Assembly (NCBI GenBank): GCA_051953655.1
Contig: JBQCIO010000252.1
Span: forward strand, 1-24,939
Source of the DNA: JBQCHF01 sp051953655
Lineage (GTDB): Bacteria; Actinomycetota; Actinomycetes; Motilibacterales; Motilibacteraceae
Direction of reading: 5' to 3'
DNA length: 24,939 nt
The notes under the pieces were generated by a model. That model saw nothing but the letters and a program-made list of their open reading frames with translations. It was not told the DNA's origin and did not search any database. Positions 13,028 through 20,493 of the stretch are shown here, piece by piece. The position numbers and the translations under genes were made by a program. How positions within the stretch are numbered: position 1 is the first letter of the stretch; each line of letters starts with the position of its first letter.

Positions 13028-13504
13028 ATGACCGGCGTGAGCATCGACGCCCTGGACGCCCGCCTCCTCGCCCTGCTCGACGCTGAGCCGCGGGTCGGGG
13101 TGCTGGAGGCCTCCCGCCGGCTCGGCGTGGCCCGTGGCACCGTGCAGGCGCGGCTGGACCGGCTGCAGGAGCGCGGGGTGGTGCACCTGGGCCCGCAGGT
13201 CGACCCCGCCGCGCTGGGCTACGGCGTCACCGCGTTCGTGAGCCTGGAGATCAGCCAGGGCCGGGGCCACGACGCGGTCGCCGCGCACCTGGAGACCATC
13301 CCGGAGGTGCTCGAGGCGCACACCATCACCGGCACCGGCGACCTGCTGCTGCGCCTGGTGGCCCGCAGCAACGCCGACCTGCAGCGGGTGATCGACCGGG
13401 TCGTCGACGTCGAGGGGATCGTGCGGACCAGCACCGTCATCGCGCTGTCCACCCAGATCCGGCACCGGGTGCTGCCGCTCGTGCAGGCGGCGGCCGGCGG
13501 CTGA
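13028..13504 (+). CDS. Lrp/AsnC-family transcriptional regulator
   Basis: A 158-residue regulator. The N-terminal winged helix has the family pattern SIDALDARLLALLDAEPRVGVLEASRRLGV (5-34) followed by the recognition helix ARGTVQARLDRLQERGVV. The C-terminal RAM ligand-binding domain follows (about 67-150), with VTAFVSLEIS, EVLEAHTITGTGDLLLRLVARS and the closing TSTVIALSTQI. Such proteins bind amino or aromatic acids and form octamers. Divergence from hpd suggests it senses tyrosine, phenylalanine or a keto acid and controls hpd; that is inference from position. The ATG at 13028 lacks a Shine-Dalgarno sequence. It converges on the IclR gene with only three bases between stops. Confidence 0.92.
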   Translation: MTGVSIDALDARLLALLDAEPRVGVLEASRRLGVARGTVQARLDRLQERGVVHLGPQVDPAALGYGVTAFVSLEISQGRGHDAVAAHLETIPEVLEAHTITGTGDLLLRLVARSNADLQRVIDRVVDVEGIVRTSTVIALSTQIRHRVLPLVQAAAGG

Positions 13505-13507
13505 GGG

Positions 13508-14170
13508 TCAGGCCCGCAGCGCCGAGGCGAGCCCCGCCGCCGCCGAGGCCACCCGCGGGCCGACGACGTCGGCGTCCAGCGCGGTGAGCGCCACCACGCC
13601 CACCGACGCCTCCACCCCCGGCACCCCGAGCACCGGGGCGGCGACGCCGTGCGCGCCGGGCTGCAGCTCGCCGTCGCTGCTGACCCAGGCCGCGCTCCCG
13701 TCCCGCCCCGCGAGCAGCGCCCGCCCGGCGGCCCCGCGCTCCAGCGCGTGCCGCGACCCCACCCGGTAGGCCACGTGCAGCTCGGTCCAGGACGGCTCGA
13801 CCACCGCCAGCGCCAGCGCCTCGCCGCCGTCGACGACGGTGAGGTGCGCGGTGGCGCCGACGTCCTCGGCCAGCCGGCGCAGCACCGGCACCGCGGCCTC
13901 GCGCAGCAGCGGCTGCACCCGCCGCGCCAGCGCCAGCAGCCCGAGGCCGAGCCGCACCGGCCCCTCCCCCGCGCGGCGCACCAGTCCGTGCTGCTCCAGG
14001 GTGGCCACCAGCCGGTAGACCACGGCGCGGCCGACGTCCAGACGCGCGGCCAGCTCGGTGACGGTGAGCCCGGCCGGGGCGTCGGCGAGCAGCTCGACCA
14101 CCCGCAGCCCCCGGTCGAGGGTCTGCGAGGTCTCCCGGCCGGGACGGGGGCGGGCGAGGCCTTCGCTCAC
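13508..14170 (-). CDS. IclR-family transcriptional regulator
   Basis: A 220-residue regulator. The N-terminal helix-turn-helix spans about 14-70: QTLDRGLRVVELLADAPAGLTVTELAARLDVGRAVVYRLVATLEQHGLV. The C-terminal effector domain shows the IclR pattern AHLTVVDGGEALALAVVEPS, a GSRHALERGAAGRALLAG loop and the final GVAAPVLGVPGVEASVGVVAL. It is somewhat short for the family (about 250) and ends soon after the last helix. The GTG start overlaps the stop of the permease gene (GTGA), so it is probably the last gene of a run with the AceE-like enzyme. IclR proteins such as HmgR control homogentisate genes elsewhere, so it might act on hmgA/fahA, or on its own operon; the sequence does not decide. Confidence 0.92.
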   Translation of the reverse strand: MSEGLARPRPGRETSQTLDRGLRVVELLADAPAGLTVTELAARLDVGRAVVYRLVATLEQHGLVRRAGEGPVRLGLGLLALARRVQPLLREAAVPVLRRLAEDVGATAHLTVVDGGEALALAVVEPSWTELHVAYRVGSRHALERGAAGRALLAGRDGSAAWVSSDGELQPGAHGVAAPVLGVPGVEASVGVVALTALDADVVGPRVASAAAGLASALRA

Positions 14171-15426
14171 GCCGGCTGCGCCCCCGCACGCTGCTCTCCC
14201 ACATGGACCGGGTCCTCGTCACCGGCGTGGTGCACCCGCGGGCCGCTCCCGCCGCTGCCGGAGATGCGACCGAGCCGGTCGCGGAAGGTGTAGGAGAAGA
14301 CGGTCTTGAGGGCGGCGGTGAGCGGCAGCGCGACCAGGGCGCCGACCACCCCGGCCAACCCGGCGCCGACGAGGATGGCCACGAACACCGCCACCGGCGA
14401 GAGGTTGACCGCCTTGCTGAACAGGCGCGGGGCGATGAGGTAGTTCTCGACCTGCTGGTAGATCACGAACCAGCCGATGGTGACCAGGCACAGGGCCACG
14501 CTGTCCGAGAGCGCCACCACCGAGGCGACCACCGCGCCGAGCGTGGCGCCGACCTGCGGGATGGCGTCGAACAGCGCCACCAGCAGCGCCAGCACGGCGG
14601 AGTAGGGCACCCCGGCCACGGTGAAGTAGATGTAGGACGTGATCCCCGCGCAGAGGCAGATGGTGAGCTGGCCGGTGACGTAGCCGCCGACCTTGCCCAG
14701 GGCCTCCTCGGCGACCTGCACCCGCTCGGGATGGCGCAGCACGCGGGCCGCGAACGTGCGGATGCGCGGCATCGCGAGCATGAAGTAGATCATCAGCGTC
14801 AGCACCGTGAAGAGCGTGAAGAGCGTGCCGACGATCGCGCCGATGATGCCGAAGACGGTGCCGACGCTGCTGGCCAGGTAGCCGGGCACGCTCTTGAGCG
14901 CGTTCTGGATCGCGTCCTGCACGTTGGACCGGGACAGGAAGTCGCCGATCGGCGTGCTCTTGTCCGACACCTGCTTGACCAGGTCCGGCAGGCTCTGGGC
15001 CAGCTCGTTGAGCTGCTGCACGGCCGGGGTCAGGGTGAGGAACACGAACGCGGTCAGGAACAGCAGCAGTCCGATGAAGAACGTGAGCACGGCCAGCCCT
15101 CGGCGCATGCCGTGGCGCTCCATCCACTGCAGCAGCGGCTCGAAGCCGGCGGCCAGGAAGAAGCCGATGAAGACGGTGAGCAGCACGGTGCGCACCTGGT
15201 AGACGAGCGCGGCCAGGACCACGATGCCGATCGTCACCAGCACGATCACCGCGGTCGTCTTGGCGAACCAGCGCCCCGAGCGGGCCGGCTGCGGGGCGGC
15301 CGGCGCAGGGGTGGTCCCTGCGGGCGCCGCGGACGTCGCCCGCGCCCCGTTCACCGGCGCACCGGCGGCCACCACCGCCTCCGGCGCCGCCGACCCGTCA
15401 CCGTCCCCCGACCGCGTCTGCGTCAC
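14167..15426 (-). CDS. AI-2E family transporter (PerM-like permease)
   Basis: A 419-residue membrane protein of the AI-2E exporter/PerM family. After a disordered Ala/Pro-rich tail (1-48) come seven to eight hydrophobic segments: TTAVIVLVTIGIVVLAALVY (52-71), TVLLTVFIGFFLAAGF, LAVLTFFIGLLLFLTAFVFL, a soluble domain (about 130-190), FTVLTLMIYFMLA, then the conserved C-terminal half with TGQLTICLCAGITSYIYF, ALLVALFDAIPQVGATLGAV and VENYLIAPRLFSKAVNLSPVAVF, the family hallmark. Members export varied small molecules or act in Na+/H+ exchange; the substrate here is unknown. The GTG start is seven bases after the stop of the AceE-like gene, and the end overlaps the IclR start, suggesting one transcript. 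A later start near the first membrane helix is possible. Confidence 0.9.
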   Translation of the reverse strand: MTQTRSGDGDGSAAPEAVVAAGAPVNGARATSAAPAGTTPAPAAPQPARSGRWFAKTTAVIVLVTIGIVVLAALVYQVRTVLLTVFIGFFLAAGFEPLLQWMERHGMRRGLAVLTFFIGLLLFLTAFVFLTLTPAVQQLNELAQSLPDLVKQVSDKSTPIGDFLSRSNVQDAIQNALKSVPGYLASSVGTVFGIIGAIVGTLFTLFTVLTLMIYFMLAMPRIRTFAARVLRHPERVQVAEEALGKVGGYVTGQLTICLCAGITSYIYFTVAGVPYSAVLALLVALFDAIPQVGATLGAVVASVVALSDSVALCLVTIGWFVIYQQVENYLIAPRLFSKAVNLSPVAVFVAILVGAGLAGVVGALVALPLTAALKTVFSYTFRDRLGRISGSGGSGPRVHHAGDEDPVHVGEQRAGAQPA

Positions 15427-15433
15427 CCGGGCA

Positions 15434-17938
15434 TCATGCCAACGAGAGCGCGGCCAGGGCGGCGTTGACGACGGCTCCGGGCACGAGGTCGTGCAGCTCG
15501 TAGAGCTCGCGGACCGAGCCGGACTGGCCGAAGGCGTCGACGCCGAGGGGCACGCAGGGCGCGCCGAGGGCGGAGCCGAGCCAGGCCATGGCGTGGCTGG
15601 CGGCGTCGTGCACCGTGACGACCGGGGCGCGATCGCCGAAGGCGGTGCGCAGCGCGCCGGGCACGCTGGGCGCGGTCGCGGTGCGCACGCCCTGGCGCAG
15701 GGTGCGCTGCCAGGCCGAGTAGAGCCGGTCCAGGCTGGTGACGTCGACGACGTGCGCGGCCACGCCCTCCTCGGCCAGCTCCGCGGCGGCGGCCAGCACC
15801 TCCGGGAGCACCGCGCCGGAGGCGGCCAGGTGCACCACCGGGGCGTTCTGCTCCTTCAGCTCCGGGTGGGCGGCGTGCGCGTCGTGCAGCCGGTAGGCCC
15901 CGGCGAGCACCTGGCGGCGCAGCACGGCGTCGCCGAGGCGGGCGCGGGCCGCCTCGAACGGGGCCTGGTCGATCGGCCGGGTGGTGAGGCGCACGTAGTA
16001 GGCGCCGTCCTCGCTGGGCGCGGCGGTGGCCGGACCAGACGGCCCGGCGGCGATCCGGCCGAAGGCGTCGCACAGCAGCCAGTCCAGCGCCACCGCGTAG
16101 GCCGGCTCGAGGAAGGTGACCCCCGGCAGCTCCAGCCCGACCGAGGCGGTGATCGTGGACTGGTGCGCCCCGCCCTCGGGGGCCAGCGTGATCCCGGACG
16201 GGGTGCCGGCCACCAGGAACCGCGACCCGGAGTAGGTGCCGTAGAGGAAGGCGTCCAGCCCGCGCAGCACGAACGGGTCGTAGACGGTGCCCACCGGCAG
16301 CAGCTGCTGCCCGGACAGGTCCCACGACAGGCCCAGCTGTCCGAGCAGCAGGAACAGGTTCATCTCCGAGATGCCCAGCTCGATGTGCTGCCCGGCCGGG
16401 CCCTCGGCCCACTTCAGCACCGGGTCCTCGCCCCACGACCTACGCTCTGTAGGAGCGAAGACGCCGGTCTTGTTGATGAACCCGGCGAGGTTGGTCGAGG
16501 TGGCCACGTCGGGTGCGGTGGTGACCAGGTACGGCGCCACCGCCGGGTCGCGGGCCAGGTCCACCAGCACCCGGCCGAACACCTCCTGGGTGGACACCGG
16601 ACGGGCCGCGCGCACCCCGGTCGACGTCGGCACGGCGACGTCGGGCAGTCCCGGCGCGGTCCTGGGGAGCTCCAGCGCCGCGGCCCGCCGGGCGACCAGC
16701 AGGCCCGCCGACGAGGCCGGGTCGAACCGGTCCCACTCGCTGTCCCGGGTCAGCCCCAGCGAGGCGCGCAGCGCGTCGACCTGCTCGGTGGACAGCAGCG
16801 CGGAGTGGTTGCGCGGGTTGCCGGCCAGCGGCAGCCCCCAGCCCTTGACGGTGTAGGCGAAGACCACGCTCGGGCGGTCGGTGACGGCGTCGCAGGCCTG
16901 GTAGGCCGCGAGCATGGCGGCCAGGTCGTGGCCGCCGAGGTCGGTGACCAGCGGGCCGAGCTCGCCGTCGGGGACCTGCGCGACCAGGTCGCGGACGGCG
17001 TCGGGCGCGCCCTCGCAGAACCGCTCGCGCAGCTCCGCCGCCTTGTCCGGGCCGAGCAGTCCGAACAGGGACTGGTACTGCTCGTTGGGCATCGCGTCGA
17101 TCCACCAGCGCAGCGACTCCCCGCCGGGGCGGGCGAACGCCTCCTGCAGCCGGCGGCCGTACTTCACCTCGACCACGTGCCACCCGGCCGCCTCGAACTG
17201 CCCGCGCCACTGGTCGATCCGCACCCCGGGCACCACCCGGTCCAGCGACTGCCGGTTGAAGTCGACCACCCACATGACCTCGCCCAGGCCCGCCGTGGCC
17301 GGATCGGCCACCGCCTCCCACACGTTGCCCTCGTCCAGCTCGGCGTCGCCGAGCAGGGCGACGAACCGCGAGCGCGGACGGGCGCCGAAGTGGGCGTCGA
17401 CGTAGCGGCGGGTGACCGCGGCGAACAGCGGCGCGGCCGCGCCCAGCCCCACCGAGCCGGTGGAGAAGTCGACCCGGTCCGGGTCCTTGGTGCGGCTGGG
17501 GTAGGACTGCAGCCCGCCCCGGGCCCGCAGCGTCGGCAGGTAGGAGCGGTCCAGCCCGCCGAGCAGGTAGTTGACCGCGTGCAGCACCGGGCTGGCGTGC
17601 GGCTTCACGCTCACCCGGTCCTGCGCGTTCAGGTGCGCGAACCACAGCGCGGTCATCGCGGTGACCAGGCTTGCGCTGGAGGCCTGGTGGCCGCCCACCT
17701 TCACCCCGTCGCCGGTGTCCCGGTCGTGGTTGGCCGCGTCCACGATCCGGGTGGCCAGCCACAGCACCCGCCGCTGCACCTCGTCCAGCACGCCGAGGTC
17801 GACCGCGGCGGCGACGTCGGAGACCTGCGCCGGGGTCGGCAGGTCGGCGGGGACGGGCGCTGGGCGCTCGGGCGCCGTGGTGGTGCGGGGCACCACCGGG
17901 GTCTGGGCAGCGGCAGGGTCGTGAACGACGTCGGTCAC
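15434..17938 (-). CDS. AceE-like thiamine-diphosphate enzyme (pyruvate dehydrogenase E1/transketolase superfamily)
   Basis: An 834-residue single-chain ThDP enzyme. The N-terminal domain has GGHQASSAS (82-90) and the cofactor motif GDAELDEGN (197-205) with partner Asn228 in DFNRQSLD. The middle domain has ELGISEMN with the catalytic Glu and GITLAPEGGAHQST, the substrate-facing His region. A transketolase C-terminal domain follows from about 690. The layout is that of homodimeric pyruvate dehydrogenase E1, but it is shorter than AceE (about 890-930) and diverges at signatures, so it may act on another 2-oxoacid or ketose. No E2 or E3 gene is nearby. The GTG at 17938 lacks a Shine-Dalgarno sequence; TAGCCT ends six bases upstream, and a 13-bp inverted repeat encloses both. 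The permease and IclR genes follow closely. Confidence 0.85.
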   Translation of the reverse strand: MTDVVHDPAAAQTPVVPRTTTAPERPAPVPADLPTPAQVSDVAAAVDLGVLDEVQRRVLWLATRIVDAANHDRDTGDGVKVGGHQASSASLVTAMTALWFAHLNAQDRVSVKPHASPVLHAVNYLLGGLDRSYLPTLRARGGLQSYPSRTKDPDRVDFSTGSVGLGAAAPLFAAVTRRYVDAHFGARPRSRFVALLGDAELDEGNVWEAVADPATAGLGEVMWVVDFNRQSLDRVVPGVRIDQWRGQFEAAGWHVVEVKYGRRLQEAFARPGGESLRWWIDAMPNEQYQSLFGLLGPDKAAELRERFCEGAPDAVRDLVAQVPDGELGPLVTDLGGHDLAAMLAAYQACDAVTDRPSVVFAYTVKGWGLPLAGNPRNHSALLSTEQVDALRASLGLTRDSEWDRFDPASSAGLLVARRAAALELPRTAPGLPDVAVPTSTGVRAARPVSTQEVFGRVLVDLARDPAVAPYLVTTAPDVATSTNLAGFINKTGVFAPTERRSWGEDPVLKWAEGPAGQHIELGISEMNLFLLLGQLGLSWDLSGQQLLPVGTVYDPFVLRGLDAFLYGTYSGSRFLVAGTPSGITLAPEGGAHQSTITASVGLELPGVTFLEPAYAVALDWLLCDAFGRIAAGPSGPATAAPSEDGAYYVRLTTRPIDQAPFEAARARLGDAVLRRQVLAGAYRLHDAHAAHPELKEQNAPVVHLAASGAVLPEVLAAAAELAEEGVAAHVVDVTSLDRLYSAWQRTLRQGVRTATAPSVPGALRTAFGDRAPVVTVHDAASHAMAWLGSALGAPCVPLGVDAFGQSGSVRELYELHDLVPGAVVNAALAALSLA

Positions 17939-17970
17939 CCCGGCAGGCTACGGGCCCGCCGGGGTGACCG
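17932..17970. promoter_or_regulatory. 13-bp inverted repeat over promoter and start of the AceE-like gene
   Basis: CGGTCACCCCGGC (17932-17944) and GCCGGGGTGACCG (17958-17970) are perfect complements with a 13-base centre. The centre contains TAGCCT on the minus strand (17950-17945), a -10 element six bases before the GTG, and the left arm contains the start codon. It reads as a repressor operator or, if transcribed from further upstream, as a hairpin hiding the start codon. Confidence 0.6.
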
Positions 17971-17990
17971 TGACGTGGGGTGCTTCGGCT

Positions 17991-18018
17991 CTGGCTGAAC
18001 TCAGCGAGGTTCAGCCAG
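17991..18018 (-). terminator. Terminator after trxA
   Basis: CTGGCTGAAC (17991-18000) and GTTCAGCCAG (18009-18018) form a perfect 10-bp stem with an 8-base loop, 13 bases past the trxA stop. It separates trxA from the AceE-like gene on the same strand. Confidence 0.65.
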
Positions 18019-18031
18019 GCTCGCGCCGGGC

Positions 18032-18415
18032 TCAGCCGCCCTGCGCGCCCTGGTGCTGGGCGAGCGCGGCCTCGTACTTGGTGCGGACGTCCGCCATGTC
18101 GAGGTCGCGGACCTGGCCGAGCAGGTCCTCGAGCACGTTCTCCGGCAGCGCGCCGGGCTGGCCGAACACCGGGATGCCGTCGCGGTAGACGACGAGCGTG
18201 GGGATCGAGCTGACGCCGTACATGCCGGCCAGCTCGGGCTGGTCCTCGGTGTCGACCTTGGCGAACGTGACGTCGGGGTTCTTCTCCGAGACCTTCTCGA
18301 AGATGGGCCCGAACTGCCGGCACGGCCCGCACCAGGCCGCCCAGAAGTCGATGAGGACGATGCCGTCCTTCACCGTCTCGTCGTGGGTCTCGCGGGTCAT
18401 GGCAGTGGTGGCCAT
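18032..18415 (-). CDS. trxA: Thioredoxin
   Basis: A 127-residue thioredoxin, a cytoplasmic disulphide reductase. The active site WCGPC (Cys29, Cys32) lies in VLIDFWAAWCGPCRQFGP, the buried Asp in FAKVDTEDQP, and the cis-proline in SSIPTLVVYRDG (Pro72), all standard. A roughly 20-residue C-terminal extension (MADVRTKYEAALAQHQGAQGG) exceeds the usual 105-110 residues. The ATG at 18415 follows GAAGGA with six bases spacing. Frame-open sequence further upstream contains the promoter and is not coding. Upstream lie a sigma-R/SigH-like promoter and a CsoR/CstR-like palindrome, so control by thiol oxidation, and perhaps by copper or persulfide, is likely. No thioredoxin reductase gene is in the window. 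Confidence 0.96.
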   Translation of the reverse strand: MATTAMTRETHDETVKDGIVLIDFWAAWCGPCRQFGPIFEKVSEKNPDVTFAKVDTEDQPELAGMYGVSSIPTLVVYRDGIPVFGQPGALPENVLEDLLGQVRDLDMADVRTKYEAALAQHQGAQGG

Positions 18416-18466
18416 CGACTGTCCTTCCTCGGGGTCTGTTCCGGGACCGGGGCGTCGCCGCTGCGG

Positions 18467-18480
18467 TACCCCCGGGGGTA
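18467..18480. promoter_or_regulatory. CsoR/CstR-like palindrome at the trxA transcription start
   Basis: TACCCCCGGGGGTA is a perfect 14-bp palindrome resembling the TACCCC/GGGGTA operators of CsoR/CstR-family repressors, which sense copper or persulfide. It starts three bases after the proposed -10 GTT, so it covers the predicted start of transcription. Confidence 0.5.
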
Positions 18481-18483
18481 AGT

Positions 18484-18509
18484 AACCCTCTGGTCTCTCG
18501 TCCTGTTCC
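18484..18509 (-). promoter_or_regulatory. Sigma-R/SigH-type promoter of trxA
   Basis: On the minus strand GGAAC (18509-18505, preceded by G) is followed by exactly 18 bases and GTT (18486-18484). This matches the sigma-R/SigH consensus, and thioredoxin genes are the best known targets of that sigma factor. The leader would be about 60 bases. Confidence 0.7.
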
Positions 18510-18587
18510 CAACCACCCTGCCAGCACTCCCACCCGGGCGGGCTATTCCGAGCGCAGCCGTCCACTCCGGCTCAGGCGGGGCCCGGC

Positions 18588-20378
18588 TCAGGCGAGACGA
18601 CGCCCCGAGGTCGCCCAGCGACGGATCGTGGCGATGCGGTCCTGCAGCTGGCTCGCGCTGGCCTGCGCGCTGGGCGGCCCGCCGCACTCGCGGCGCAGCT
18701 CGGCGTGGATGGCACCGTGCGGCTGCCCGGTGCGGTGGTGCCAGGCGCCGACCAGCCCGTTGAGCTCCTTGCGCAGCATCGCCATCGCCTTGTGGGTGGC
18801 CACCGGCTCGACCGGCGCGGCGGCCTCCGGCTCGGGGGCGGCCTTGCGGCCCGAGCGCTGCCGGGCCTGCTGCTCGGCCTGGCGCTGACGCAGCAGCACC
18901 GCCACCTGGTCCGGCTCGAGCAGGCCGGGCAGGCCCAGGAACTCCTCCTCGTCATGGGACCCGACGGCCGCCTCGGTGCCGAACTCGCCGCCGTCGAAGA
19001 GGACGCGGTCGAAGGTGGCCTCGGCCTCCAGCGCCTCGAAGGAGAGCTGGTCCTGCTCGCCGGAGGCCTGCTCGGCCCGGTTGGCCTGGGCGACCAGGGC
19101 GTCCTCGGGGGCCCAGACGTCGTCGTCGCCGCGGGTGGGCCGGTCCAGCGCGTGGTCGCGCTCGACCTCCATCTCCCCGGCCAGGCCCAAGAGCTGGGGC
19201 ACGCTGGGCACGAAGACGCTCGCGGTCTCGCCACGCTTGCGGGCGCGCACGAAGCGGCCGACGGCCTGGGCGAAGAACAGCGGGGTCTGGGTGCTGGTGG
19301 CGTAGACGCCGACCGCCAGGCGAGGGACGTCGACGCCCTCGGACACCATCCGCACCGCGACCATCCACCGGTCCTCGCCGGCGGCGAACCCCTCGATCTT
19401 GTCCGAGGCGGCGGGGTCGTCGGAGAGGACCACGGTGGGGCTCTGGCCGGTGATCGAGCGCAGCCGGGCGGCGTAGGCCCGCGCCGAGGAGTGGTCGGTG
19501 GCGATGACCAGCCCGCCGGCGTCGGGGACGTGCCGGCGGATCTCGGTAAGCCGACGGTCCGCGGCGGCGAGGACCTGCGGGATCCAGTTGCCGTGCGGGT
19601 CCAGGGCGGTGCGCCAGGCCTGGTTGGTGAGGTCCTTGGTGAGCGGCTCGCCGAGCTTGGCGCTCACCTCGTCCCCGGCCCGGGTCCGCCAGCGCATCTC
19701 CCCGGAGTAGGCCATGAAGATGACCGGGCGGACGACGCCGTCGCGCAGGGCGTGGCCGTAGCCGTAGGTGTAGTCCGCGGCCGAGCGGCGCACGCCGTCG
19801 GGCCCGGCCTCGTAGGTGACGAACGGGATCGGGTTGATGTCCGAGCGGAACGGGGTGCCGGTGAGGGCCAGGCGCCGGGTGGCCGGGTCGAACGCCTCGC
19901 GGACCGCCTCGCCCCAGCTCAGGGCGTCGCCGGCGTGGTGGATCTCGTCCAGGATCACCAGCGTGCGGCGGTTCTCGGTGCGCCGGCGGTGCAGCATCGG
20001 GTGCGCGGCCACCTGGGCGTAGGTGACCGCGACGCCGGTGTAGTCGCTCGCGGTGGCGCCGTGCGCGTTGCGGAACTCCGGGTCCAGCGTGATGCCCACC
20101 CGGTGCGCCGCCTCGGCCCACTGCCGCTTGAGGTGCTCGGTGGGAGCCACCACGGTGAGCGCCTGGACCACCCCGCGGTCGAGCAGCTCGGTGGCCACCC
20201 GCAGCGCGAACGTGGTCTTGCCGGCGCCCGGCGTCGCCACCGCGAGGAAGTCGCGCGGGACCGAGCGGAGGTAGACGTCGAGGGCCTCCTGCTGCCAGGC
20301 GCGCAGCCGGGGAGCGGTACCCCAGGGCGCCCGGCCGGGATAGGCCGGGGGCAGGTGCGAAGCGGCAGAAGTGCTCAT
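18588..20378 (-). CDS. DEAD/DEAH-box helicase (superfamily 2, XPB/UvrB-like core)
   Basis: A 596-residue SF2 helicase of a type conserved in actinobacteria. Motifs in order: Q-like LRAWQQEALD (25-34), Walker A TPGAGKTT (49-56), Ia VVAPTEHLKRQW (77-88), DEIH (144-147), TGTPFR (motif III), VRMVSEGVDVPRL (motif V) and QAVGRFVRARK (motif VI). The core is about 1-400. The C-terminal 200 residues are charged, with helical QRQAEQQARQR, an EPEAAAPVEP linker and a final segment MLRKELNGLVGAWHHRTGQPHGAIHAELRREC, probably a separate DNA- or partner-binding unit. It probably acts in DNA repair, but the family is poorly studied. The ATG at 20378 has no clear Shine-Dalgarno site; TAGCCT lies 11 bases upstream. 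It seems to be a single-gene transcript. Confidence 0.9.
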   Translation of the reverse strand: MSTSAASHLPPAYPGRAPWGTAPRLRAWQQEALDVYLRSVPRDFLAVATPGAGKTTFALRVATELLDRGVVQALTVVAPTEHLKRQWAEAAHRVGITLDPEFRNAHGATASDYTGVAVTYAQVAAHPMLHRRRTENRRTLVILDEIHHAGDALSWGEAVREAFDPATRRLALTGTPFRSDINPIPFVTYEAGPDGVRRSAADYTYGYGHALRDGVVRPVIFMAYSGEMRWRTRAGDEVSAKLGEPLTKDLTNQAWRTALDPHGNWIPQVLAAADRRLTEIRRHVPDAGGLVIATDHSSARAYAARLRSITGQSPTVVLSDDPAASDKIEGFAAGEDRWMVAVRMVSEGVDVPRLAVGVYATSTQTPLFFAQAVGRFVRARKRGETASVFVPSVPQLLGLAGEMEVERDHALDRPTRGDDDVWAPEDALVAQANRAEQASGEQDQLSFEALEAEATFDRVLFDGGEFGTEAAVGSHDEEEFLGLPGLLEPDQVAVLLRQRQAEQQARQRSGRKAAPEPEAAAPVEPVATHKAMAMLRKELNGLVGAWHHRTGQPHGAIHAELRRECGGPPSAQASASQLQDRIATIRRWATSGRRLA

Positions 20379-20493
20379 GGGCGAAGGCGAGGCTACGTGG
20401 TCTCGCCGGGCGACATGCCGGGCGCTCCGGTTCCTCGGCGAGCGATGTGCCGCGTGCTACGCGTGTCGCGGGAACGGAGGACGCCTGCCGCGG

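Noticed and set aside
15224..17998. A 924-codon open frame on the plus strand
   Set aside because: It lies antisense to the AceE-like gene; its Arg/Gly/His-rich, low-hydrophobicity sequence is the usual shadow frame of high-GC coding DNA, while the minus strand shows clear enzyme motifs.
18533..18549. A second GGAAT (minus strand) before trxA as another sigma-R site
   Set aside because: No GTT occurs at 17-19 bases downstream; its likeness to the cysO upstream region is limited to a GC-rich run.
18416..18565. N-terminal extension of thioredoxin to 177 residues
   Set aside because: It spans the sigma-R-like promoter and the palindrome; the ATG at 18415 has a good ribosome site.
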